Assembly (NCBI GenBank): GCA_037178625.1
Contig: CM074132.1
Span: forward strand, 2,294,001 to 2,358,000
Origin: Skeletonema tropicum
Lineage: Eukaryota; Bacillariophyta; Thalassiosirophyceae; Thalassiosirales; Thalassiosiraceae
Direction of reading: 5' to 3'
DNA length: 64,000 bases
Position numbers and translations under genes: made by a program. The notes below the pieces were generated by a model. The model was given only the letters and a program-made list of their open reading frames with translations, had not been told where the DNA came from and searched no databases. This document shows positions 34,518-43,637 of the stretch, piece after piece. How positions within the stretch are numbered: the first letter of the stretch is position 1; the number at the start of each line of letters is the position of its first letter.

Positions 34518-36506
34518 TCCCAACCATTTTGAAAACGGCAGTTTACTGCCGTTTTCAAGTTGTGCTCAGTACCCATACGGCTTGAAAACGGCAGTTCACT
34601 GCCGTTTTCAAAGCTCTAGAGAGCGAGTAGAGTGCAGCTCCTTTTGTGTTTTCCCCTCAAAAAACATGTACCAGTTTAAGTGGAATTTTGGCGCACCCCC
34701 TAATTTTACAATAAAAATGGAGTTTTGGCGCAGTTTAGAGGTCTTACTATATCTTCTTTGTATGGCTTCTAATCGCAAAAGTAACACAATACTACAGAAA
34801 GAGAATTTAATGAGGATTCTATAGATATATTATTCTTTGGGGTAATTCCATCATCTTCCCTACCAAACTATCGCCTGAACGTACATCAACCCTCAAAAAA
34901 GTAAAAAAATCATGACGCCGACGAATGTAAAATGGACTTCACCACCGTAGTAATCAACTGGAACCAATCATTAGACCTCCCGACACCCTTCCAACATGTC
35001 TACAAATAGTGCCTACGAAGATTTGCGGATCGGAAAGGTCTTAACATTGATTTATGTGAACATAACTACCACTGTTCCAGATGCGTTGAAATGTGTAAAT
35101 TTGAACCGCTCGACGTCCATCACCGCTGGAGTGGATGTTGATGACACTGCAGACAATCTATGACTTGCCTCCACCGTAGACTTCCACCCATGCATCAACT
35201 ATGGTCAGGGATGCGCCTTTTGCTTCCATCTTAATCGTGGCCATGCTCTTAATAGGCGATCTTGCGTGGGATTTTCGATCTCAAATCCACCACATGCTGC
35301 CTCATACATCACATCACCACAGGTAAATTAATGGTTGCATCGACTCCTTCTTCAAAATACGATGATACAACATACCAATGGCATTATTCGAAGTGCTTGT
35401 GACCGATGATTGGACGACACACTTAACAGCCGAGCTGCATATCATGTTCTGCGTGCTGCTTTTTCGATCTCAAATTCTACACCACATCATGCTTCTCCTA
35501 TCCAACCAATACATTAATATATGAAAGGTGAAATCCTCCTACACCATCCTATGATATAGCAAGACAATATCACTATAATATCTGTTCAATGAATGATACT
35601 ATCGACCAGGTATTACAGAGACTGTACGTGCATCGGAGTGCCTGCGCCTGTGGGATGTCGATTGTCGATTCTATGACATAATTTGCTCACTCACGACGCA
35701 ACAATAAACCACAAACACCAACATCGTGTCGCTTCGATCGCACCAATTCATTTTCTGATGGGTTATTGCTTGTGCGGCTTCGACGTACATTGGTGTAGAA
35801 GGACTGTCTTCATTTATATTATGAGGAGGGATGAGAATTCGGTGATTTTGACATCCGTCGATGTGGGTTACATTGAATAATTGGGTCAATCAACACACAT
35901 CCCAAGCAAACATCACAGCCCCGTTGGATATTATAAGTATATAGACAAGTATTGGGTCGCTTCTTAGGATGTATATGGTCAAAATAATCCATCATTATCA
36001 ACTTTACTTGTTTCTACATGTGCACTCAAAATTTTACAAAAAAATGACCTAGCGTCGGCCGTCATAAAATAGTGGATATTTGCCGAATCTGACCAAACCA
36101 AGCAGCGGGATAATCGCCAAGTGAGTGAAGTGAAGGATGGTGGTGGGGTTAGCATCAAAACATTGATAGTGATGGTGTAGTAGCATGCTGTAGTGTAGTA
36201 GGTGGAAATCGCCATGGTTCGCGTTGAATTTTGGCGCAGTGTGACATTTAATTCCTACGTAGATGCCTACGTGTACCTAGTACGGCGCCATTTTACACGC
36301 CAAAATTCCACTTAAACTTGTAGCCCTTCAACGCAAGAAAGTAACTGAAGGCCACACATCACACTAACTAAATGTTACTTATTTGCGTGAGGCCTAAAGG
36401 CTTTTTTGAAAACGGCAGTAAACTGCCGTTTTGCCTCTCACGTAGAAACATACCAGAGCTCTACAGAAAACGGCAGTAAACTGCCGTTTTCAAAAAATGG
36501 TTGGGA
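34518..36506 (-). mobile_element. Palindrome-bearing transposon, copy E2 (inverted relative to H1)
   Basis: Ends TCCCAACCATTTT and AAAATGGTTGGGA with TA at 34516-34517 and 36507-36508. Four palindromes with arms AAAACGGCAGT and ACTGCCGTTTT and a 2-nt centre lie at 34529-34558, 34582-34611, 36409-36432 and 36466-36491. The spacer between the left pair matches the reverse complement of the H1 right spacer, and the right spacer (ACGTAGAAACATACCAGAG) matches the H1 left one, which proves inverted orientation. The middle is occupied by another inverted-repeat element. It shares the TA at 36507-36508 with the neighbouring element. Confidence 0.85.
34673..36318. mobile_element. Inverted-repeat element nested in E2
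   Basis: A perfect 21-bp inverted repeat begins AGTTTAAGTGGAATTTTGG at 34673 and ends CCAAAATTCCACTTAAACT at 36318. TTTTGGCGCA recurs at 34686, 34724 and 36232 and in reverse near 36298, giving subterminal repeats. A clean target duplication is not visible (TGTACC left, TGTAGCC right). The 1.6-kb interior has no recognisable gene. It contains two imperfect copies of a TTTTCGATCTCAAATxC...ACCACAT segment about 190 bp apart. Confidence 0.6.
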
Positions 36507-37073
36507 TATCCCAACCGTTTTTTTGAAATCGGCACCTCGGAGCCGATTTCCGTAGAGCTCTGGTATGTTTCTACGTGAGAGGCAAATCGGCACCTCGGTG
36601 CCGATTTCAAAAAAGGCAGTAGGCCTCGTGCAAATAACGGCATAATTGTTAGCCAATATGTGGCCTTTAGGTACTTTATTGCATAGAAGGGCTACTTCTT
36701 TTTTTTTGAAAAAATGCCGTTAGGAGCTGCCTAGCTTTGCCCACTAAGGCCGATCCTTACGGTCTGTCACACATGACAATTTACTTGAAGTAGAAAATAA
36801 AATCAGAAAATTTTGACCCTTACGGGCCCCTTTTTTTTGTCTAGTCCTCAACCCAACTACACAAAAGGGAAAAAGAGGCCAGAAAACTGTCTAGTTGGAT
36901 TCCAAGTACATAAATTGTACAGATGATAATACAGTTGATCGAGATGAACCGACGTCTTCTCATTCCATTTCTTTACTGCCAATGACATCAATTTAAATTA
37001 TGCGCTTCTCAGTACACTTCTCAAGTCAAAACATGACGGGATAGCAAGTGTACAGAAGGATGTTGATCGATAC

Positions 37074-37382
37074 ATGCTTCTTGATATGAAATCAGAAGCA
37101 AAGGCACTAATGCAGTCTTTGACTGAAAAACGGGAAGAAATTGCGACACTTGAAGAAGAGCTGTTGAAGTTGAATAACATTACAAGTGAGAATGAATCAG
37201 CGCATACTGAGCAATTCCTGGAGCTAGGAGCAGCGGCAACTAGAATGGGAAAGCGCCTAAGTGGTAAGAAGCGTGCTGCAGACGAAGTTGATCTTAGTTG
37301 CACATCGAATGAGTCAAATGAGGAGGAGGATGAAGATGATGTTGAAATGATTAATGCAAGCGATAATAATACACCAAACTAA
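37074..37382 (+). CDS. Coiled-coil ORF of the E3 element
   Basis: 102 residues with heptad-like EKREEIATLEEELLKLNN and an acidic tail (NEEEDEDDVEMINASD). The frame is open further upstream (LLSTLLKSKHDGIASVQKDV) without a start. Harbinger elements usually carry a second Myb/SANT-type ORF; this could be the C-terminal part of such a protein, but the Myb domain is not seen. Confidence 0.35.
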   Translation: MLLDMKSEAKALMQSLTEKREEIATLEEELLKLNNITSENESAHTEQFLELGAAATRMGKRLSGKKRAADEVDLSCTSNESNEEEDEDDVEMINASDNNTPN

Positions 37383-37429
37383 ATACTTAATTGCACCTAT
37401 TGATATGAAAAATGTTACAATTTATTGAT

Positions 37430-38813
37430 CTAATTAGGCATCTGGCCTCTTCGTCGAGCCCAGATGATTTCGTTCCTGTCGAATTTGATATTGAAGTGCT
37501 CTACTAACTTTGAGCGAAAATAGTCTAAACTCAAGCGTCGAACTTCACGGATTTCTTCACTAGCATCATCGTCATCTGTCGGGATATCGTTCTCCGTGGG
37601 GTCATCAGCCATGATGGTATCATTGGTAGACCTTCCACCAACTGTAGATGAATCATAGCCACGAATCTCTGCAGGAGACATGATACGGCGGAGTGCCAAT
37701 GGCACATCGGTGTCATCTAATTGTCCTAAATCACCTTCCCATTCGCTGGTTGTGGCATTCACTCCATCCCACGGCTGGTCCAACCCATCGACTTCTAGAA
37801 GCCAATTGTGCAGGGCACAACATGTGAGCCAAACTCTATCGACGGACTCAGTGGAGTGAAGGAGGACACCGGATTTTAAAATTCTCCACCGTCCCTTTAA
37901 TATTCCAAAAGTGCACTCTGAGGTAGGAAAAGGAAAGAATCAACGTCTTATCATTGAATGAGCCGGGATTACCAGGGGTGCTAGCGAGGATTCGTCTGCG
38001 GTGATTTGCGGTCAAATTGTATGTTCGTGTAGCGTGCTTGGACTTAAATCCAATGTGAGCTCGTTTTTTATTCCATCTGCACAATTCGTGAACAATGTGA
38101 GTTGCATCCGTGGAGCCAAACGCACCAGGCAATCCAGCCAGCAGAAACTCATACATATGTTCTTTTACCTCTTCCTCACTCTGTGGAGCCTTCACCCACT
38201 TCTCATAAAGAATAGTGCTCCCGACCTCAATGAATTTGTGTAAAAAGTTACGATGGACCTCTTCTGAAATAGCAGTTGACTCCTCTAAGTCATCAAATGT
38301 AAGGCCTCGGCCAAGATAGCGGAATGCTCCAAGAATTAATAATTCAAGAGGAGAAGACTCTTTCCCGGTTGCATCTTTCCCCATCCACCTTGGAAACCAA
38401 TTCTCCCGCTTTGCTTCTTCTACGAACCACTCGAATTCTTGGTAGGGGAGGCGGAACCGGCGGCGAAACTTTTTGAGGAATCTACTGTCATGCCGCTGGG
38501 GTCAGTCGACATACATGTGCCACCATAAAGACTGTTGTGGTGGAATAGCCTCAAGAATTCCATCCTCATTCCTCCTTGCTAAAATAATTCTCTTTTTCCG
38601 GCGTTTCTTTTCACGAGGATTTACGTCATCGTCATTGCAACGTTCGTCGTTGCTGTCATCAACCATGTTGAGCAGATCGTCTTCGTCTTCATCCATCACC
38701 ATGTGCAAAAATCTATCTGTGCTGATATATCCACTGGCATCAAAACAGTCATTAATGGACATTGCATCGTCCCTCATCTGACCAAGCAGATCGGCTGCAG
38801 CTGCGTAAGACAT
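37430..38813 (-). pseudogene. PIF/Harbinger transposase, disabled
   Basis: The start MSYAAAADLLGQMRDD is at 38813, followed by an acidic and basic linker. An in-frame TGA at 38502-38504 lies between WWHMYVD and PQRHDSRFLKKFRRRF. The reading frame then continues through RLPYQEFEWFVEEAK, LELLILGAFRYLGRGLTFDD and the first catalytic-Asp segment GAFGSTDATHIVHEL. After GNPGSFNDKTL near 37925 the frame changes straight to the third catalytic block ECTFGILKGRWRIL and CCALHNWLLEVDG, ending at 37430. The segment that would carry the second catalytic Asp is missing, so there is a nonsense codon plus an internal deletion with frameshift. Confidence 0.85.
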
Positions 38814-39140
38814 GGTGGTGGCGGAGGGTGTACTATTGTAGTTGCACAAGATGGAAGTGGCTGCAGCCGAGCGAGGCGAGGTAAATATTAAATAGAAGAA
38901 GAAGGCGTCGGAGGTCTTGGCGCGTGCGACGTGGAACAATTCCAGAAAAAAATCTACACAACACCGTAAGGCTCAAAAATTGGCACCTAGTAATTTTGTA
39001 CTTGTAGCTAGAGTACAAAAATATTTTTGACTCACCGTAAGGATCGGCCTAACAAGCCGGATTTTGAAATCGGCACCGAGGTGCCGATTTGAAGCCTTAT
39101 GGGTACCTACTGAGCACTACACCAAATCGGCACCACAGTG

Positions 39141-39527
39141 AGGACGGGTGACATCCGTAGAACTTCTACGTAGGAATTCTCACATAACCCTCGTACCTTT
39201 TTTGACCGCCGAAGCACCTTTTTGAACGGCACCCGGGTGCCAAACATGAAATGCCGCCCGCCGATCGTGATTTTGCTTTGGTACCCGGGTGCCATTTCTC
39301 CGGGCAACACACACGATGATCAGCAACATACTGGTACATCCCTACCTAGCTGGAAATCTAATACTCCACCCTGGTACCAAATCCCGCCGCCGGAGGCTTT
39401 GAAAAAAAGTACCCAGGTGCCATATTTCCGGTCACAACTAGCGCTTGTTAGTGACCGCCTGCCGGAGCAAAATCTGAAAAAAGCACCCGGGTGCCATGCC
39501 CTCTGGGCAACTGATGTCACCCGTCCT
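39141..39527 (+). mobile_element. Mutator-like MITE, copy A, inside a palindrome of E3
   Basis: Perfect 15-bp inverted ends AGGACGGGTGACATC and GATGTCACCCGTCCT are flanked by a perfect 9-bp duplication ACCACAGTG (39132-39140 and 39528-39536). The interior has GGCACCCGGGTGCC at 39228, near-copies at 39280 and 39482 and a weaker one near 39408. It has no coding capacity. It shares about 390 bp with copy B in the opposite orientation. The target was the loop of the fourth E3 palindrome. Confidence 0.95.
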
Positions 39528-40013
39528 ACCACAGTGCCGATTTCAGAATGGTTGGGATATAGGAATGGGTAAGTACGTACTTGGATTTTTGCGAAGCTCT
39601 TTGCAAGTCGGAGCACATTTTACATAGACGGCCTGCTACGCTAGCGCAGCGGTAGGGCCCATCAGCACCTTCTGATTGGTTGGTCAAAGAAATCTGTGAA
39701 TTTGGGCCGATTTTGGAGGCTACAACTCGTCCCACACTGTGGTGCACATCTCATGTGTTCGAAGTTCGAACAGGAGATATCTGCAAAAGTTGGTCAGGAA
39801 GTTGAGTGGGATGTGGGATAGCCGACCAACAATTGAGATGCCTGTCTCACTGAGATGCCAATTTTCAGTAGACCTTGAAGAGCTTTCAGAATCACCGCCC
39901 AAATCCGTCTGAAGTCAATATCTCGCAGAGATATGGGACTCTAGAGAACGGAGCCTATTGAGCCTATTGAGCAGTTGTGCCCACATTTGTGCGCATACCC
40001 GGAAAGCTGTTAA

Positions 40014-40600
40014 TGGTCAAGAAAAGATATAAGTAAACAGATGCAGCAGTGTGAATGGGTACTACTCATGGTGAATTGCTTAAAAAGGCACGGCAAGGCA
40101 AGGCATAGGCATCGTGCACTTGCTTCAACTTTAACTTCAAAAAAAGCTATCTCCATCATAGAACACATCCATCACGTTGATGCTGCTATTCGCTGTGAAT
40201 ATCAAATCGCATGTCGCTGCCACGCATTAAGTTTAAATCGCCCATGTTCGTGAACTGAATGTGCATAAGCTCTGGCTCTTGTTCAATCAGCTCCATTCTC
40301 GATGCGATCGCCACCAGTACCCATTGTTGCCGCCCGCCAGTTGAGGAGTTTTTTGGGGATTTTTTAAACCCGTGTGATATTTACATACGTGGGAACTCGA
40401 TATGAAGGATTCCGATTGTGAGAAAGCGAAACCCTTAGGGGACTGCCGGGTGCGTGATGTTGCTACGGTTATTGTCCGTAGGAACTAGTACAAAGCCTGG
40501 CGAGATCAAGATCAAGATTAGGACTGATGCCGACGATGATGCACAAACAATTCTGATCGACAAATTTTCTGCATACATTGTTGCTCATTTTTACGACATC
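40014..40600. other. Upstream region of the trypsin gene
   Basis: No gene is seen. The trypsin frame is open back to 40454, but the first 49 codons look non-native and precede a strong signal peptide. Promoter elements cannot be named. Confidence 0.4.
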
Positions 40601-41728
40601 ATGAAGACATCTCCTATCCTACTCATCACGCAGCTATTTGTCCTCTCTTCCGAGGCACGCCTGTGGCTGTGGCAGAAAACATCAAACACAAGAGATCTCC
40701 AGGGGCAATCTGATGACGGGAGCAATGAAGCAACCACTCGTATTGTCGGTGGCGGCGAAGCAGAAGAGGATCGTTACTCTTTTGCAGTCTCTTTCCAACA
40801 TTTAGACGGTCACTTTTGCGGAGGTTCACTCATCGCGAGAGACATGGTGTTGAGCGCTGCTCATTGTGCTGATGTGGGAAATCCGCTATATGATGCGGTT
40901 ATTGGGAGGCATGACCACGGCGAAACGGATGGGGATCGAGTAGATGCAGTGAGGCAATACATACATCCGAATTACAGCAGCTCTACGAGTAACTATGACT
41001 ATGATATCATGGTTGTAAACCTTTCACGTCCCACCAGTGCTAACGTAGCGACGGTGAAGCTCAACTCCTCGAACTCAATTCCTTCCTCTAGTCAATCCGT
41101 GACAGTTGTTGGGTGGGGAGTAACCGAACTGGGGAGCATGTCTGATGAGCTCAAAGAAGTTGAAGTAACCGTAGTATCACAAGCATCGTGTAGAAGCTCG
41201 TATGGCATTGACGTAATCACGGACGAGATGCTCTGCGCGGCAGATCCAAACGAGGATTCATGCCAAGGGGATTCTGGGGGGCCTTTGTTTTGGAAGGGTG
41301 CCAATGCTGAAAGTGATGTTCAAGTGGGAGTGGTGAGCTGGGGAAATGGCTGTGCAGAAGGTGATTATCCCGGTGTATATGCGAGAGTCTCTTCTGTCTA
41401 CGATTGGATTAGAGACAGAGTTTGTGAACACTCTCAGGATGAAGACGCGAGGAATGAGTTCCAGTGCATTGGCCCTGCCCCAGGCGGTACTTTTACTACC
41501 GATGATGTCAATTATGATGATGATTTCAGTTATGGTTATGATGATGATTTCAGTTATGATGATGATTTCAGTTATGATGATGATTTCAGTTATGATGATG
41601 ATTTTAGTTATGATGATGATTTCAGTTATGGTTATGATGATGATTTCAGTTATGATGATGATTTCAGTTATGGTTATGATGATGATTTCAGTTATGATGA
41701 TGATGACTCTGCTATAGATGATTGGTGA
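40601..41728 (+). CDS. Secreted trypsin-like serine protease with FSYDDD-repeat tail
   Basis: The start at 40601 gives a signal peptide (MKTSPILLITQLFVLSSEA). The activation site is RIVGGGEAEE. The catalytic triad is His in VLSAAHC near residue 86, Asp in YDYDIMVV near 135 and Ser in DSCQGDSGGPL near 224; the Asp six residues before that Ser predicts cleavage after Lys/Arg. VGVVSWGNGCAEGDYPGVYARV completes the S1A fold. The last 75 residues are a run of YDDDFS units, some with a YG insertion, ending DDDDSAIDDW. This acidic tail is not part of the peptidase family. An upstream Met at 40454 is possible but would bury the signal peptide. Confidence 0.9.
   Translation: MKTSPILLITQLFVLSSEARLWLWQKTSNTRDLQGQSDDGSNEATTRIVGGGEAEEDRYSFAVSFQHLDGHFCGGSLIARDMVLSAAHCADVGNPLYDAVIGRHDHGETDGDRVDAVRQYIHPNYSSSTSNYDYDIMVVNLSRPTSANVATVKLNSSNSIPSSSQSVTVVGWGVTELGSMSDELKEVEVTVVSQASCRSSYGIDVITDEMLCAADPNEDSCQGDSGGPLFWKGANAESDVQVGVVSWGNGCAEGDYPGVYARVSSVYDWIRDRVCEHSQDEDARNEFQCIGPAPGGTFTTDDVNYDDDFSYGYDDDFSYDDDFSYDDDFSYDDDFSYDDDFSYGYDDDFSYDDDFSYGYDDDFSYDDDDSAIDDW
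41512..41707 (+). repeat. Coding minisatellite (18- and 24-bp units)
   Basis: TATGATGATGATTTCAGT is repeated about nine times, with TATGGT inserted before some units. It encodes YDDDFS and YGYDDDFS. The units are nearly identical, so the length is probably variable between alleles. Confidence 0.95.
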
Positions 41729-42208
41729 AACTCATGGACAAGCACACCGTGAATGATTGGTGGAATAGCTGGTGGAATTGAGATACCCCTGCGTAGAGAC
41801 TGGTGTTTGTTTAATGCTTTAGCTTAGAAAGATTTTACTTACTCAACTTGATTTGAATAAATAATTAGTATCTTAACCACCAACAACTTATAGATAGGAA
41901 TAAGGTACGCATGCATTATCACAATGCTAGCTAGCTTCAACCACACAACATACTCTTCAGACACAGTCGTTGATATGGACGGAAATTAACTACTGTGGGA
42001 TGAGACAGCTGTCTTCAGCTGATCGCTCCATTCTTTTGTCCATGACCACGATTGATAGTGTCGTAGATCGTAGATAGACATAGCTAATCTAATTGGCGTG
42101 CGGCGGCAGGGCAAGCTTCTCCCGGCTTTCGTGCTTCCGCTCTCTTCTCTCTCACTCTCAGAGCTCGCACTACTGTAAGAATAAGTTCTTGTTTTCTGTC
42201 AAAATCTG
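41729..42208. other. Non-coding stretch
   Basis: The 3' flank of the protease gene. No gene or repeat is recognised. Confidence 0.4.
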
Positions 42209-43020
42209 CTAAGCTGCTATTTCTATTTCTATGAACTTTCTTATTACTTTTAGATGACTTATGAACTCTTCACTGCATCGTTTCGATCTCCGCATTTGAT
42301 TGGTAACCCAACATGTCGAGAATTGGTACGTAGTTCTTTGTTGGCCTTCAATCGTTGCTCGAAGCGAATGAGATTCTGAGGGACGTTGAAGCTGCGTTCC
42401 AGGTCTAAGGTTTTCATCAGATAGAGTCCAGCTAGTGTTCTTCACCCTCGACAAGACAACGTAGACCCAGTTCACGATCGATAATTCCAGTCATTGACGA
42501 TGAGGACGTCTTTGAACATCCCCTGCAGCTTGTGGCCTGTTGTTGCTATGTTAGAGTTGACAGGAACCTGTTTGACCTTGGCGTTGCCTATGGTTGTAGT
42601 TATTGTTTCAGTCAGAGGGAACTTGATTGTGGCTGAGAATTCTTGTGGTTTGAGCTTGAAGGTCCGTGCTTTGGTGCTTGTGGTTGGGTAATGCTCGAAC
42701 TCCACTCACCCGATGTCGTCAACCGACACAGTCCATACCTTCTTTCCATCCCAATTTTTCCACCTCCTCTCCCGCCCATCCTTTTTGAGTTTGAGTTTCA
42801 AGCACTTGCGAAGAGTCCCGTTGCCTCGCCCTTGATCAAGATCCTCATTCCTTGTGCACATATGGTGGGATCCGGGGTAGATGCGTAGTGCAGGCTCGAT
42901 TTTAGCTCCATTTGCTCCCACCACTCCATCAGAGGACATCATCAAGTCATAGACTGGACCTCGGTTCTTGCTCGTTAGAATGCCACACCATTCCCAAAAT
43001 GCATTGCAAAGGCATCTCAA
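42209..43020 (-). pseudogene. PIF1/Helitron-type helicase C-terminal relic
   Basis: Read on the minus strand: KIEPALRIYPGSHHMCTRNE and GRGNGTLRKCLKLKLKK match the region of PIF1-like helicases where the strand before the last helicase motifs reads p.Ly.G..vm.t.N.d..G..NGt. The final motif is SNIATTGHKLQGMFKDVLIV followed by NWVYVVLSRVKN. An in-frame TGA lies at 42706-42708 and a frame change near 42473 separates NDWNYRS from NWVYVV. Upstream motifs, including the Walker box, are absent. Such helicases are carried by Helitrons in many protists. Confidence 0.65.
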
Positions 43021-43637
43021 TATTCGCGGAGTGGGGAGGGACCCATGAAGCGCTGAAATCGAAATCTATCTGTCGAACCGCATGATCTGGGTAAAATTGC
43101 GCGAAATCCTTAAGTGTAGAAATCCTTAATTATTGCGGGAAGGAATTTTGTTAGGGTTAGTCTTTGTTACATTTTGTTACCCCTGAAGTAAGTTCGAATC
43201 GTCACACAAATGTTACAGCGATTCTTTTTGCATCCTTTCGTTTGGCTTGATCGAATAAGTAGTAATGCTGCCCGCATAAGCTATGATACGGCTAGGCAAT
43301 GCTAGAAAAAAGGATTTTATTACATATCTCAATATTTAGTGAGTAGTGAGAAGAATCTGCCGCTGACCCCATCGCCTGCCTCTCGCAGGCATGGGGTCAG
43401 CGTTCGAAAATCAAGATACCTGTGACTTCCTGAGGTTGCCGCTCATCGTTCGGCCTCAGCTACGTGCATGCGCCTCTAGAGTACTGCTTTATCTCTCCTC
43501 TTTTACTCGCACACGGTGCACCCTAGTCATCGCTCTGTCCTTCTCTGCATGCACTCAAGGGATACTTGAGGTTGAGGAGGTTCCTTTCATCAAACACAAC
43601 AGACAGACTGTGGGTGTTGTGACACTTAAAACTATCT
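43021..43637. other. Non-coding stretch with one strong hairpin
   Basis: Apart from the hairpin at 43361-43402, nothing recognisable is seen. Short ORFs lack support. Confidence 0.4.
43361..43402. repeat. Near-perfect hairpin
   Basis: CGCTGACCCCAT and ATGGGGTCAGCG pair over 12 bp. After a single bulged C, GCCTGC and GCAGGC extend the stem by 6 bp around a 5-nt loop. The origin is unclear. Confidence 0.8.

Larger units (their letters stand above)
36509..39557 (-). mobile_element. Palindrome-bearing PIF/Harbinger-type transposon, copy E3
   Basis: Ends TCCCAACC and GGTTGGGA, with TA at 36507-36508 and 39558-39559. Palindromes with arms AAATCGGCACC and GGTGCCGATTT lie at 36525-36550 (one mismatch), 36584-36607 and 39067-39090. 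A fourth (arms AAATCGGCAC and GTGCCGATTT, loop CACA) is split by a MITE at 39141. The interior encodes a Harbinger-like transposase (minus strand) and a coiled-coil ORF (plus strand). It is the longest, probably once autonomous, member of the H1/E2 family. The TA duplication differs from the 3-bp duplication of classic Harbinger elements and recalls the ISL2EU branch. Confidence 0.85.
34295..40013. mobile_element. Possible outer inverted-repeat element containing the whole nest
   Basis: TTAACAGCTTTCCGGGTA at 34295-34312 is repeated in inverse orientation as TACCCGGAAAGCTGTTAA at 39996-40013. Without the inserts the element would be about 0.65 kb. TTAA at both outer edges would fit a TTAA-duplicating (piggyBac-like) element, or TA with longer ends. 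Only 18 bp match, so this is tentative. Confidence 0.45.

Noticed and set aside
36507..36512. Classic 3-bp Harbinger target duplication for the E2/E3 elements
   Set aside because: No 3-bp repeat is consistent across H1, E2 and E3, whereas TA fits all of them and explains the shared bases between E2 and E3.
43190..43201. GTTCGAATC as a tRNA T-loop
   Set aside because: No acceptor, D or anticodon stem can be built around it.
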